Assembly: GCA_009792885.1 (NCBI GenBank)
Contig: WMCF01000014.1
Span: 12,491,387-12,555,386, forward strand
Origin: Eremophila alpestris peregrina
Lineage: Eukaryota > Chordata > Aves > Passeriformes > Alaudidae
Reading direction: 5' to 3'
Length of the DNA stretch: 64,000 nt
Below are positions 13,588 to 27,118 of the stretch, in pieces. Numbering within the stretch: the first letter of the stretch is position 1; the number at the start of each line of letters is the position of its first letter. The translations under genes were made by a program, and so were the position numbers. Below the pieces are notes generated by a model. That model was not told the DNA's origin. It saw only the letters and a program-made list of their open reading frames with translations, and did not search any database.

Positions 13588-13718
13588 CAGGTTGGATAAG
13601 GCCTTGAGTAACCTGGTCTAGTGGGAGATGTACCTGCCCATGGCACAGGGCTTGGGACTTAAAGATGATCTTTAAAGTCCTTTCCAACCCCTTAACTAAG
13701 AGTTCTATGATTCTATGA
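13588..13718 (+). mobile_element. CR1 LINE 3' tail
   Basis: Sense-oriented terminal CR1 piece: 'GGTTGGATAAGGCCTTGAG', 'ACCTGGTCTAGTGGGAG', 'CTGCCCATGGCA', then 'AAAGTCCTTTCCAACCCC'. It ends with the CR1 terminal repeat as ATTCTATGA-type units, at about 13701-13718. The intact tail marks the true 3' end of an insertion. It sits about 90 bp from the ERVL-like LTR. Confidence 0.9.
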
Positions 13719-16700
13719 ACTTGTGCCAGGGGCTGTGTTTGACAGACTTAAGAGAGTTGTGTGGGATTGAAATAATATTTTCAGTGGGCAATACACAGCA
13801 CTACAGTGAGTCAGTAACTTGGGGCCATAACTCTGATTAAAAGATTGACCCATCACTCATTTGTATGTATCAGTCTCTGAGGTCGATGGCATTGTGTGGT
13901 ACATGTCACCTGCCTCTGTTTGTGTGTCCTGGACTGGAAATTTTGGAGATATTCCTATTTAAAGAAAATTACATTTTTTTTGTTGTCATCAAAGCATTGT
14001 GGGTAGAAAGAGTGTCATTAATCAAATAAGTAGCTTTTTTTTTCCTTCTGGTTTTTAAGAACTACTTTGACAACAAGCACTGGCTTATAAAGGACCTGGC
14101 TGGAAGGTGTCCCACTGTATGGTTTTTTTAACAAAGGCTTTTTCATGTAGCCAGATGCTTCAGTCAGAGCACCAGGTTGCTTTTTGATTGCCCCTTTCTG
14201 ACTGCTTACTAAAAGTGTGATGTACTGAAGGATACTGATGAGTTCCAAATAGTAATACCATGATCTGTGCCATTATCAGTTTGGAGAGTTTACCTTTGTA
14301 GACTGTAGTTTAATTTAAAATAAAAATGTGGAGCATGATAAGGAGTACATAGTAATTGTGGAGAAACTGTTTCTAAAAAGGCAGATTTTAATTGCCTTTG
14401 TAAAACATCAAAAATGATGTGGCTCAACATTAAAATCGTCCCTGCTGGGGCAAGAGATTTCCATCAGCTGGTTTTTGCTCTTACGAGGAAGTTTATTGCT
14501 TTTTCTGTGTCTGTTCAAATGCTTTTGGGCATGCAGGGGCTATTGGGTGTGTAAGATGATCCAGGACTTTAGGCAGGTTTTGTAATTATTTTTCTCAGAG
14601 TAGTTATTTCATTGATTTAATTTATAAATCTGATAGAACTGACTATCCTTATTATAACTTTATTATAATTGTTATGACTTTATCTTGTAAGTACCTCACC
14701 GAAACTGAATGGGATATAAATAGTGCCAGAAGAAGAAAACAAGCAATTGGGGGGAAACATTGAAAATCTCAGTAGCACAATTGTGATTGCTTATTGATAA
14801 ACGAGCTTATGGTGTGCACAGAAAAGGTGCCTTTTCTTCCAGATCTGTATGTGCTCTTTTCCACACTTTGAGTGAATGACTATCTTACAGCATCCCTGTT
14901 TTTCTGTCTTATTCACATTGGTCAGACTCACCTGGATAGAGAATCCCAGTGGCTGGTACATGTAAAGAGTACTTCATGATTTTGCACACAGTGAGAATTC
15001 GGCTCAGTGTCTCTCTGTAAAACTAAATTTGTTCTGTTCAGCCTGCACACCCCAAAACATTATGCAAGTTACTTGTGCTGCTGCAGCTGGCTCTGACAAT
15101 CCTGCTTTCAGCACTTCCCTGCCTCATAATGCAGCCTGTTTTATCTGATTCAAAATGTCCTTTCCCTTGGAAGTTTCTCTCCAGGATCTCCTGAGGTTTT
15201 GAGCAGAATCTTTGATCCTAATCAAATGTGTTTCTTCACAGAGAGGTGAGGACAGAGGGTCAGGGGAACTCTTCCTGTAGTCGATTCTTAGTATTGTCCT
15301 TCTGAGCTGTGGAATTGTGGCTGGCATTTTGAGCTCACAGGAGATTTAATGTTCAGGCACTTTTTCAGAAGGACAATAACATTGCATGATCTCAGAATAA
15401 GCAGGGTGAAGCTATTGAATCCTGAAAAAAAAGCAATAGTGGCTTAATAGGGCAGGGCATTTCAAGGGCTTTTGCTGTGAGAGAGGAAATACTATGGACA
15501 TGTCAAAAATGTTCTGGAATACTTGTATTCTTAATTTAACTTGGTGAAATTTTTACATGGACAGTAATTCCTTGTTAATAGTTCTCTTTTTTCGTATGAC
15601 TTCTTGTACAGTATGGTTTTAGTGCTTACAGATGTTGTTATGATTGAGTCACGCACTGGAGACATACCAAGAATAAAGAGGTGTTGCATGTTTTATGCAA
15701 AGTGGTGTATGAGTTTTAGCAATACAGGACAGCTGCAGACCTTTTCTACTGAGTATCTTGTTTTTGAAATTACATTAAATGAGTTTTAAAAAGCTCCTGT
15801 CTTCACTGGTGTGACACTCACATTCCAGAGTCTTCCAAAGCAGTATTATTGTTGGATGCTAATTCCAAGTGCAACACTTAGTAGTTTTCTGTTTTTCAAG
15901 CTAGTTACAAATGTGCTGTATGCTTAGTAATAATGCCTGCACATTTCTATGGAGCTTTTTGATTTGGTATAGGGTGGAAAGCAATCTTTTTATGAAAGAG
16001 GTTTGAATGCATAGATTGGATCAAAGGTACCACCTGCTGTCAGCATCCTAATGGGACTGGATGCCTGGCCCAAGGCATGGTGCAGTGATACACATGGAAA
16101 GATCAGTAACTGACAGCATTACTCTGAATAATTCCCTGTTCCTGCCTACGCCAGAGGAGGGAGTTTGACTGTTATAGAACATTCCCATCTTCACTGATTT
16201 AGAAGAGGAATAATTTATATTGGTTGCTTGGTCAGGAGCAGGGCATATACCTTTCAGTTAGGCTTTTCTTTGCTCCCTGAATTTATTTGAGACAGGAAAT
16301 GCCACTGATGACATTCAGAGATGCCAGTGTGCTGCTGGCCAGCTGGGGTTGGTTTTGGGTGGGAGCATCCACACAGCAGAGTCCTAAACCAATTAGTGTC
16401 CTTGTTTTTGCACTTGTGTGTGTCTGACAGCATGTGATTGCTCTGAGGAGCTTGGGAATTCCTCTGAAATCAGTCATGTCTGCTGTGGGACAGCATGTTT
16501 GTGCTGCAGGGCAAGGAGAAAAGATGGGAGAGGAGCTTGTGGTCTATCCTTGCCTGGTGCTTCTTTCAGTCTTTATTACTGCTTTTAGTTCTTCTTTACA
16601 CTTCTTCCTTTAATTTTTCTTTGAAGAAATGTATTACTTTGTTTTCCCTTCATGTGCTTTTACCTTCCTTTCCTTAGCTACACTGCTCCTATGTGCTATT

Positions 16701-19700
16701 TTTTCCAGTGCTAACCTTGAGGAAAGGAAACTCTCTATTCATTAAGAACCGAACAGTGGTGGAAGGAAATGTGTGCAAGAGTACATGAAATAGTGCTTAA
16801 TCCTGTTCCCTAAAGATGCTGGAGAAGATCAGACAGGTTGGTGAGAGACATCTGAGAGGTGCAGAACAGTGCATTGGCAGCTGTGCTGTGAGGAAAAAAG
16901 CGTCTTTCAGGAAATGGTGAATAACCTCTAAGCACAGTGATGTAACTGGGAAAGGGAAGGAGTGGGTAACAGAACAAGCAGAAAACAATAGAAATTGTTG
17001 CTGCCAAGGCTGGGGTTTCCTGCATCTTTGAGGATTTTCTGTAAAATTGTGGTTTTGAGCTGCTTGAGATATCTGCACTGAACTTGGAAGCTAATAGCTA
17101 AGAAATCTGTGTCTGGCTGGGAGTTGTGTTTCAGGGTCACACTGTATGGCTCCAGTGGGGTGTGCAGGGATGGGGAGGGACCCTCAGTGGGTGCCCTCTT
17201 CCATCTTTCAAGCAGATACAATTCCCCAACAGTTCTTGAGGGGTGCTAGCCTATGGATGGAGTGAAGGTGACTATTACAATATAGATCTATTAGTATCTG
17301 ATGTGACACTGATAGCCAGGTAAAGTTTATTAAAATTTACTAAGCCAGGCTACTTCCCCCTGACTTAGTCTTGTAATAAACCAGGAAAGTACCAGTCCCA
17401 TTTGAATCTGTTTGCTCCAACAGGATTTGCATGCCTCTGAGGTTCTAGGTCACAGGAATCTGATGGTAGCCTGAGGTTCACAGGACATTTAGTGCTGTAA
17501 TCTTTAGGACAAAAAAATTCCATTACCTGTTCTCTTCATATATATTGTATTTCAATCTTGGGCCTTCTCCATCAATCCTGAAGCACATACATTTATGATT
17601 AAAGGTACATGCAACTAAAACTTTGCTACTTCTTTGTGTCTTTTTAAGCAAGTGGAAATAAATACCTTGAAAGTATTTTCATTTTGCATACTGAATTATC
17701 AAACTAGACACATTTAAATGCCCTCTTTTGACTAACAATAGGATTTAATATCCTGATTAATTCATTCCAACCTCCTCCTTCTTGCAGATAATGTGCCAAG
17801 TAATGTGAATTGTGTCTACTGACTTCTATGTAAAGATGAGTTTAATATTAAACAGTTCTGAAAACTAGAGAGCTCTGATTCATTTTAAATTGTTCTTAGC
17901 TTGATTTCATTTGCACTTGCTGTGAGTGATTCTGCTCTACCAGTGTCCTTGCTGGACTTGGTTACTACTTCTGTTATGTTGTAATCTGTATTAATTACCT
18001 ACTAATTAGTGAAAATCTGCTCTGAAGCATGACCTAAACCACCAATTAACTTTTTCAGGTTTTGTTTTTTCTTAATGGAATTTTATCTACTGCTATACTA
18101 TGTGGAAGTAGAAAGGTTATTTTTATATAGCAGAAACAGTTAATAGGCCTAGATAATTTAGACTTTCCTATCTAACCTGACTAGATCTGTGTCTTTAAGC
18201 TGTGTTTCAAAGCTTGTGTTGTAGAGTGAGCCTTCAAAAAAGGAGTGGTGTTTGCTTGATATCTGAGATGGAGCACTCATCATTATGGTAATAGACTTGT
18301 GATTAACTCAATTTTCAAAAATGTTGTATGAAACTTAAACAAAAAAAGGAAGGAAACAAAACAAACATGAAAAGAAAGACTCCTTTTAAGTTTGGGACAC
18401 CTGCTTTGCTTAGGTAAGTTATGCAACCTGTAGAGTTAGAGAGAAGGTAACTTAATCAGATAAAATGCTTTATAAGTTTAATTGTAGTGTTCTGTCCCAT
18501 TCTGAGATCATGAATGAGATGTAAAATTACTAGTTTTTCTGTTAAACTTGATGTTGGTCTGGGATTAATACTGCTGGTTAGACAATCTAAAAAATGGTTA
18601 TTTAGCCTTTTCCTAGTTGAAGATGGCAAAGTATTTATTTTTAAGTTTTCTTGAAATAAGTATGAAGAAAAAAAGATTTACAGCATGTGAAAAAGTATGA
18701 TTCAGTGTTTATCAAGTTATGTTTTATTAATAGCAACAGTTCTGTAAACAGATGCTTTAGTGATTAGTTAAAATGAAACAAAATAGTCCTTGTATGGAGT
18801 AGGGGAAAAAGGATTTAAGGTCATGAATACAGTAATGGAGAGGGTTTTCTTCTTAAGAAAACTAATTAAGTGTGCCTGCCACACAAGTCACAGTAGTTGG
18901 ATGTGCATGTGCTGCTTGCTTTCTGGAAGCATTAAACTCTCTGCTAAAAGTAATCTTCCACTAGAGGCATTGTTTTCAGCCTCTCTTGTCTGGACTGAAA
19001 AATAAAGGCATGTTGTTATTTTTGAGTACTCCAGAGACCTTACAATGCTCATATTAATCTGAGCTTCAGTGTCATTCAGGAGGAATATGGGAAGTGTATT
19101 TTATGTGAGAATAAGCTGCCATATTTAATTGCCAGGCCACAGATTTCCTGAGCTCAGGCTCAGGGTTGGGGTGGGTGTTAGCATTCAGTGGATCATGTGG
19201 GAGATGGTCACAGAGCTGGGGTTTCTTTCCTGAATAAAGGAAGTCTCTGACAATAGAAGAAGCTCAGTCTTACTCTCCCTCTAAGTTATATTCTATCTGT
19301 AGAATGGCCTAATCTTGTGGGGTGTTTTTGGGGGTGGTTGTCTGTTTGAATAATGCTCTCAGTATGGGAAAGGGAGAGCATGAGCTAAATTCTGTTTGGG
19401 AGCAATAACTCACATGACTTCTTCTTGGGAGGGTCTGTGTTCTGAGATGATGTTCCTGATTCTGCATTCTGAGGTATTACTTGGGGAGGGGGACAGATTG
19501 ATTTTGTGGTTTGTTGTTTTTTAAACTTTAGGAGGTTTAACCCCAATTCTAAGTGTGTGAATTCTAAATTTTGGATTTAACTTAACAACTTCTTGTTGTT
19601 AAGCCTGATTGTTTTCAGACTACTGTGAATTGTTCCATTGAATTTTCAGCCGTAAATCCAAATACAACTTTAATATGGCAATGGGCTGAGTATTTAAAAA

Positions 19701-21455
19701 ATGGATAAACTGGTTTATTCGAAATAAACTACAGTATTAAGAAATACAGAAAGGAATTTTCTCTGTTTCTGGTTTAAGACACTTTCGTTATAGAGGTAAA
19801 TAAAATGGTGCCATGCTTGCAGCTCCTCAATGAAGCATTAGATTAGAAAATAACTAACTGATGGTATTTTGACACAAGGATATTGCTGTTATTCTAAGGA
19901 AAAGGTAGAAGTGAGTAATTTAGCAAATGCTAGTAGCACAAGCACCATATTACAAAATTCACCACAGGATGTGATGAAATTTTTGACAAATGCAATTGCA
20001 GAAGTATGGTGTCTTCTATCAGTATTAACCATTAACCAGTATATCTTCTATGATATTAACCTTTATGCCATCAGGTCAGTCCTGCTCACTTGTTCATTAG
20101 ATCAACATTTTTGATTTAGAATTTTAATGTACCTTTAAAAAACTTGAGGAAGATGTTATTCTAGAAATAGTTGGGTTTTTTCCAGGCTGTTGTTGCCATA
20201 TGAAGGAAATAAATTAAGAGCATGAATGCCACATTATTCAGAAATTAATTTATGACTCCTCAAACAGACAGTGAAGAAAGGCTTTGACTGATGAGGGAAT
20301 TAATTTTGTAAATAGCTCTTGGTAACATTAGTTAGGAGCTTTGGTGTAACACAGCTTAATTGATTTGAATTTGTCATAGGCTTTGCTGTGCTGGATGTAG
20401 CTGAACTTGTACTTTATAGTTTCATGCATTCCTCTCATTCACCTTCTGTTTTAGGGTTGGTTTTTTCTTTCCTGGAATATTTGGTGGATTGAAGCTGTAG
20501 GGTTTAATATCAGGGAGCTTTCCAAGTTCAACAGACACATGCTTTCTCTTCCAACTCTTTCTTGAGTTGTTGTTTTCCAACCCTATTTAGCTATCTACCA
20601 TTAGCTTTCTTCCATTTCTACCATTTTCTGTCTTCCACCTGCCTATTCTAGGCTTTGTGGTGTAAATCATACAAGTCTTACAATTATGACTTGGGAACAC
20701 TTTAGACTATCTTATGCAATAATACACACCATTGTTTTGATTCCTCATTGTTAGTTCTTGCTCCAAAATATCAGCAAACCCTGTCATTTGTGATGTTTAA
20801 ATACAGGACTTGTTGTGGTATGACTGATGTTGTAGGCAGTTGGTGAATTATTTGTATTTTTCTCTCTGAATATGAATGGCTTCATTAAAGTAGTTGTGAG
20901 GCAGTTTTTTGACCTGCAGTTGTCCTGGTGTGGGAGGAATATGTGCAAATAGTCAGCTCAGCCATGGATATGTGAGGATATGCTTCACAGCACTTGCAGA
21001 CTTACAGACTCAGGTAACCTTGAGATATGTTTGTTCTCCAAATAATAAGTTAAAAAAAGTATTTAGTTGTTTATTACCTACTAATGTAGGTTTGAATAAA
21101 ATTTTAGGGAACAATCTTTTGATCCTGCCATGCAACTCATTTAAATATTATTACTATGTTGGTATTTGCTAGAGATTCTGAAAATGAGACTGCTTAGATA
21201 ATTTCAATCATATAAAACAGAAAATGCAAGTGTGAAAAGATAATTGGATTAAATAATTTGCTCATTTTAAGATGATTTATTTTACCTGTCAGTGTCTCTT
21301 TTTAAATGCTCCAGCTGGTGGAAATATATTATTATATCTCATTCTCATTTTCAGTCTTTGAAATATAAACACTACTTCTGAAGAAGAGCAAATCAAAACA
21401 ACTATGATGAGACGTGTTCTTTGTAATGACTGCATTTTTTTTGTTTAATTTGAAG

Positions 21456-21576
21456 GTCATTCTGTGAGACTGCTGGGTCAGAAAAAGGATAATGGAAAAC
21501 GTTTGGGGGGAGCACGACTGGATTTGCCAAAGATTAGGAAGAATCCACTGATAGAAATAATTTCCATCAATACAGG
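21456..21576 (+). CDS. CDKAL1: CDKAL1 internal exon (121 nt), linker into radical-SAM domain
   Basis: After completing a split Gly codon the exon encodes 39 residues. They begin HSVRLLGQKKDN, continue with RLGGARLDLPKIRKNPLIE and end IISINT, plus two bases of the next Gly codon. This matches the CDKAL1 segment just before the radical-SAM cysteine motif; the IEIISINTG strand leads directly into that motif. The acceptor is a T-rich stretch ending GAAG at 21455 and the donor is GTAAGA from 21577. It enters in phase 1 and leaves in phase 2. Its length is not a multiple of three, so skipping it would break the frame before the catalytic cysteines. From memory it differs from human mainly by conservative changes. 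An overlapping open frame on the minus strand (21332-21604) is a shadow. Confidence 0.95.
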
Positions 21577-23944
21577 GTAAGAATCTTCCAAACTTACAAA
21601 ACATTCAGTACCGTGGGGGAATTCCTTTCATCTCTTCCTGCAGGGCTAGTGTACCACTCCTTAGCTACACAGAAGGAGGCAGGATGACCCCTTTTAAGTA
21701 GTTTACGATGTTAAATTGCATTCATTTTGGAAAATAAATCCTTGCTTACTTGGTTACGAGAAGAAAAGAGCATTTATAGGGTTTTTTTTTTCCCCTCTAT
21801 GTTTTTTTAATTTCTAACATGGTAGTTCCAGAATATTGTTAGTAAGTCATTATGATCTGTAAACTTCGTTACGGTCTGTCTGATGTGATTGTCAGGCCAG
21901 ACGTATTAATGACTAAATTAGATGTAGTTACTTCTGTCTTGCCCCTCTAAGCTGTTTGTAAAGAGTCATCCTGTATATATTTCATTCTTATCTTCGTTTG
22001 AGCAAGTTACTGTCTCCTGTCAATCAACTCTGGATGCCCATTTCCCCATAAGACTACAAGCATTTTTCTGTTCCATACTCCTACTTTGAGCAATTCTATT
22101 ATAATCTTCCTTCCCTGGCTGCTTTCCTTTTATCAACACCAGTTGGTATCCTTCCATTTTGTCAATTTATTAAAAAAAAGAAACAAAGCAGCAACAAAAA
22201 TCACACAAGTCCTGTTCTAATTTTCCCATCTTCTCCAACTTTTGTAGTAATTTCCCTAGTGGTTAAATTTAAAATGCATTGCTCTGGGCATCCAAGGTAG
22301 GTGTGAACTTACTGCCTAGAATGAAAAGAAAAAAAAAAAAAGTGGTGTATTTAAGTTCTGAGTTTAGACTAGCACATTCATAAACATTTCATAGAGGAGT
22401 TTTGATACTATCTTCTTCCTTACTTTGTTGTCTTTTAGTAATGGGGCCTTCATAATTGCTGTGAAACCTAGTGTGCTGTTCAGGTCAGAATATCACTTCA
22501 AGGCTTAGTGTGGTTACTTTTTCTTTCTCTGACTTCTTGTAAATATATGGGTGACATTTTGTCATATTGCTGAGTTATAACACCTTTTTAAACATTGATT
22601 TTTGTTCATGGATTGGTTTTAGAAGTCTGGATATAAGCTCTTCAGTATAGTTACTTCAAGTGTTCTAAATACTTAACCTTATTTTTTTTCCAGCGAACAA
22701 ACTGTAAATGTTGTCAAGATTGTAAGCTAATTGAGCTGTGGTCTTGTTAATATCTTTTGATATATAGTAATGGATTTAAGATAACAAAATTAGAAATACT
22801 ATTATTTCAAATAACAGATTATTGCTAGTTTAATTACAGAGGTTAATACAAGGGTACAGTAGGGTAAATACACCTAGCATTAGGTGACTGAGGAGAGTAG
22901 CCACCATTTGAAACCTTTAATATATTTTGAACAGATGTATTTTTTTACTGGATTTTGAAAAAACGAATACTTCTCAAATTGATCAAGCTGCAGACTGGTA
23001 ACATTTCCTAAGAAGTTACCCCCAGAAACCCTTTCCTTTAGAACCTAATAGTTTACAAATAAAAATTAGATTGCATAGTAGTTCTTGCTGTTCTCAAGTC
23101 AATTAAATACCTATTTTCTACCATAAGAAAATATTAAAATAATACTGGAAACCACAAAAACATATCTATTTCATGGAGAAGAAAATCAAATATGAGTTGA
23201 TAAGGCCAAAGCATTCTTGAAGCCTCAAAAAAACAAGCTAGTTATATAAGACACCTAAATTAACTACTGTCTCAATCTATGTTATATTGCCTGCTTTCCT
23301 CTCTGGAAATACAGATTCTTGGGTTTTCTCTTCCCCTTCCCCCTTTCCCAGCCTCTCCAGCTGTGTATTGTAGGTGACTTTTTTGTGTATTTGAAAAACA
23401 AAGCATAGTTTTAAAAGGCAGCAGTGCTCAGCAGTTTTTGAAAATATGAAAATGTAATGTACAAAGAACAAGACAACACAGAATGTTTTAGTCTCTGTGA
23501 TTTGACTGTGCTAATTTTATCAACTTTGCCTTAGTAGTCAGGTTATGTCAGTTTTTAGAACCATCACCACATTGGACCTGAGTTTTCTCTGTGTAGAGAC
23601 TGGAGAAAACTTTGAAGACTATTTTTTGGTACAGTACTCTGTAAGAGGTGAGTTTGGATCAGATAGGTGATCTTAAAACAGAAAAAAAAAATACTTTGTT
23701 AAAACTACTGAATTCCTCTTTTGTAGTGTTTTTGTGTGATACTGTTAAAGGATGGCACTTGGGAATAGCAGGAGCAGGGCTTCTCCCTGAGGGAGGCCAA
23801 CAAGGGATGTGAGGCTGCCACCAGCACAGGCAGTGCCACACCAGCAGGACACCTGGGGCCAGGGGGCCTGAGCAGTGTGGCAAAGCTGGGGGCCCATGTA
23901 GGCCCATGTAGTAGGACCCATGAGCAGTCCCTGACGTGGAAAAT

Positions 23945-24055
23945 TCCATAATCTCAGAATATGCTGTGTTGGAATGGACCCACAAGGATCATAGAGTCCA
24001 GCTCTTAGCCCTGCACAGGACAGCCCTAAGAGCCTCACCGTGTGTCTGAGTGATA
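23945..24055 (-). mobile_element. CR1 LINE 3' end, antisense
   Basis: On the + strand it reads 'ATCTCAGAATATGCTGTG', 'TTGGAATGGACCCACAAGG', 'ATCATAGAGTCCAGCTC' and 'CCCTGCACAGGACA', the reverse complement of a common avian CR1 3' end. Only about 110 bp remain. It sits in the middle of a locally GC-rich block. Confidence 0.85.
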
Positions 24056-24910
24056 AAATAACCACCCACAGCCTGGGTCTGTCCAGGGGCTCCAGTGTGG
24101 ATCAAAAGGATATGAGGTGGAGACAGGCCTGGGGACAGAAGTACAAATAACACAGGTCTGTGGAGAGGAGTGCAGGACTGCAGGCAGGCATGGTACTTAA
24201 GCCAGGTCTGGGAACTGAAGCCTGAGCTTCACTGGGCTGTGGAGGCAGCAGCTGAGGCTGGGCAGGTCAGTGAGGGCCTGGGGGTGCCCACGGGGCTGTG
24301 ACAGGTGGTGCTGAATTACCATTTCCAGCTGGAGTTTTAATGAAACCTTGGCCTCTTCTGTAATTCTGTGGGGGAAGAAAAGGCTTATTGGAGCATGTAT
24401 ATTCCCTCCTCCCCAAAGCACTGGAGTCTTTGATGGCTCATGCTAACCCCTTTTCCTCTCCAGTAGGATGAATTCCTTTATGTACATGGACATCTGCTAG
24501 CTGGAACTATTCTTCTGAGGGCACAGAAGGGCCACGTGATTTTTGGGAGTCTCCAGAAATGCCGATTTTTAAGACATCTCTCATACCCGTACATTTGTGT
24601 CTTTTTTTCTTAACTCAAGGTGGTGTACAATTTGGTAATTTTGACTTGAGACTTCTTTTATTGATTTGTTCTTCTCTTAGAAATGGAAGAAAAAAATTAC
24701 CTGACCCTAAGACTTCTGTCCTTGTATAGTAGCTGTCAACTTTTTCTGTACTTGTCCAAGCACAAATGCATGCCTATGTATGCACATGTACCTCTGTGGT
24801 TGTTTTGCCCAGACTGCTGCTGTACAAGAGTATCTTCAGCTGTTTGCATAAATTGTATCTGTCCTATCAAGGGACATACATACTGTGTCTCCACTACACT
24901 GTGCAGTCTG

Positions 24911-24931
24911 TAATAATAATAATAATAATTA
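24911..24931. repeat. (TAA)n microsatellite
   Basis: About six uninterrupted TAA units, followed by an A-rich stretch with CCAAA-like units. Potentially length-variable between individuals. Confidence 0.9.
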
Positions 24932-25195
24932 AAAATAAACCAAAACCAAACCCCATTAGATGTGGAGTATCCATGAAGATCAGGTGCTACTTCTGTCAGT
25001 CATGAGCCAGTTCAGAAGTTTTACACAGCGGTGTGTTTGTCCCTAAAAAGGTGTTGCTCTGCCTTTACAGGGATCTGTGTCTTGTTCAGTGTTTGGCACT
25101 TTCTTTATGTACTTTCTTCTTTAAGTAATGGACAGTTTTTTCCCACTAATTTTGATTGTCCTGAGGGTTGTTGTTTTCTCATTGAGAAATCCAAC

Positions 25196-25753
25196 CTATT
25201 TGTTAAATTTACCATAATGGTTGGTGGTTTCTGTCAACTGTGACTCTAGAGAAAAGCTCCTGTCCCAGGAGTGACTTGTCTCAGAGTTTCCAAGGATGTT
25301 TGCAGAGACTAATGGTGAGTTACTGGAACGGAGGCACAAGAGATTTACCACACTTCTCTGACACACAAAGATGTGTTTGTGATTCTTCATTTGTCCACAT
25401 GCAGATACATGAGAAGTCCTTAGCATCCCAGTATCCCACACAAGCTGTAGATTACCCTCTGTAATTTTAATTTCCCCATAAGAAATACGTGACCTTTTCT
25501 TCCTGTATTGTTTGCTTTCCCTGTTATTGTTTAGAAAACACTTTGCAATATTGTTCAAATCAATTATTATTTTTTTTTCACTAAAACAGGCAGTTAAAAA
25601 CCAGGGATTGTCACAGTGCCCAGATAGCTGTCTTAATCTTAGTATATTCTGCAGTGATATTAGTAGATCTGAACCTAGAAACAGTGATTTGTTCCAATAG
25701 TCCAAAATAATTTTCTGCTTTGAATTAAGGGCATTTGGATAAATCTCTTCCAC
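25196..25753 (-). other. Unusually long antisense open frame, function not recognised
   Basis: A 185-codon frame on the minus strand, the longest in the window outside GC-rich repeats. I do not recognise the product. It has no signal peptide, clear transmembrane segment or motif known to me, and it is rich in Ser, Asn, Leu and Ile as expected from translating AT-rich intron DNA. No promoter or polyadenylation context stands out and it lies antisense to CDKAL1. A frame this long is unlikely, though not impossible, by chance at this base composition. It could be a relic of a retrocopy or transposon, or a chance frame. I do not call it a gene. Confidence 0.15.
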
Positions 25754-27104
25754 TTTTATTTATGTCATAAGCATATATTGTACAGGTCACCATCTTACTG
25801 GAACAAGCCAGGTAATAGTAGCAGAAGAGAATGTTAAATGCTGTTTGGAGAAAAGGCATAAATTTTTAATCTAATCTCCTAATGTGATTATTCTGTTGAA
25901 TAATACTTCTGTTTGAAGTAAAAAGGAGAAATGTTCTCAAATTCATTTTGTATTACAGCTTCATTTAGATCTAGGGAAAAATACTTTTCTCCTTGTGGTC
26001 TCATCTTCCTTAGTGCCAGTTTCATAACCCATGTAGCCACCTAGACAGCTCTCTTTAATGGGATTGAGACTTGTTTTTCCACATGTTGATTAATTCTGTA
26101 TCTGCTCTGTAGTTTGGACTATTACTCATGTATCTTTGTTGTTGGTATGACTTGAACTCCCTTATTGCCACTCACAGACATTCAAATATGACTTTATTTG
26201 TGCTTTTTCTGGATGTCCTTGGAAGCATGAGAAAAGCCTAGTATCACCTGAATATGAACCCACACTAGGATTTACTGATGGGTGGATTTGCACATAGGAC
26301 TGCTGAAGTACTCTCTGTATTCTTGAAGTTTCTACCTCTCCTAATGGAGCAGGCAAGTTACTACACTGCTCATATGACTGGCTAGGGAAGAATTGAAATA
26401 CACTGAACAGGGAATTCAAAACCAAAAGGAACATAGCAATGTACATACACGTAATAGACTAGATTATTCCTGCAGTGCTGCAGCATCTTAGAGAACACCA
26501 ACATGATAATTTATCTCAAAAAGATTTCTTCTTTTGTGTCTTGAATGCTAATTAAAGCATAACACTCCAAGCTTAGTACTCTGTGTTGGTGAACTGCAAC
26601 CTTTTTCCTTAGCAAAGTTTTTGTTGAGACTGAGCATACACAGTAGTGCTTAGAAGCATGATGCATCCTGCTAGTTTTGTAGGGCTGTTTTAAGTCATGT
26701 TATCTAGTGGTGGTAGTTTTACATACAAAACTCAGTTTGTTTTATGAGTCACGTGACCAAAAATTTAGCATTAAAAAGAAGCTAAGGAGTTACTGTTATC
26801 AATCCTGATTTTCCCAAGCAGGAATATTTCCCTGTTTATGTATTGTGAAAGGATTAAATTCTATTTCTTCATCATTTTCTGTTGTAAGCAGATTTTTCAG
26901 TTTTGTATATTGAGGAGTATGAGAATTGATGTTTCTCCAAGAGCTGCATTTTAATTTTTATGAGATCATGTAATAATTTTTCAATATATTTCATTTCAGT
27001 ATTTGTTTAGGTTTGAAAATATAAAATACCCTGGGGTTGTATGTCCATGAAAATGTAGGTAATTTGGGTTTTGGTATTTTTGGTTTTATTTTTTTAATTG
27101 TGCC

Positions 27105-27118
27105 AAAAAAAAAAAAAA
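27105..27118. repeat. A14 homopolymer
   Basis: A run of fourteen A after a T-rich stretch. No retrocopy is recognisable immediately upstream. Confidence 0.9.

Larger units (their letters stand above)
7442..21455 (+). other. CDKAL1: CDKAL1 intron of 14,014 bp
   Basis: Starts with GTAAGC and ends with a pyrimidine-rich stretch closing in TTTGAAG. It holds a 0.4-kb CR1 copy, an antisense ERVL-like LTR and a CR1 tail, each listed separately. Elsewhere I see AT-rich unique sequence with small local duplications, for example a 14-bp unit repeated at about 10847-10870. I recognise no exon or RNA gene. The remaining frames are under about 100 codons and look like chance. Confidence 0.88.

Noticed and set aside
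21332..21604. 90-codon antisense frame over a CDKAL1 exon
   Set aside because: Shadow of the real exon at 21456-21576, which has matching splice sites and protein sequence on the + strand.
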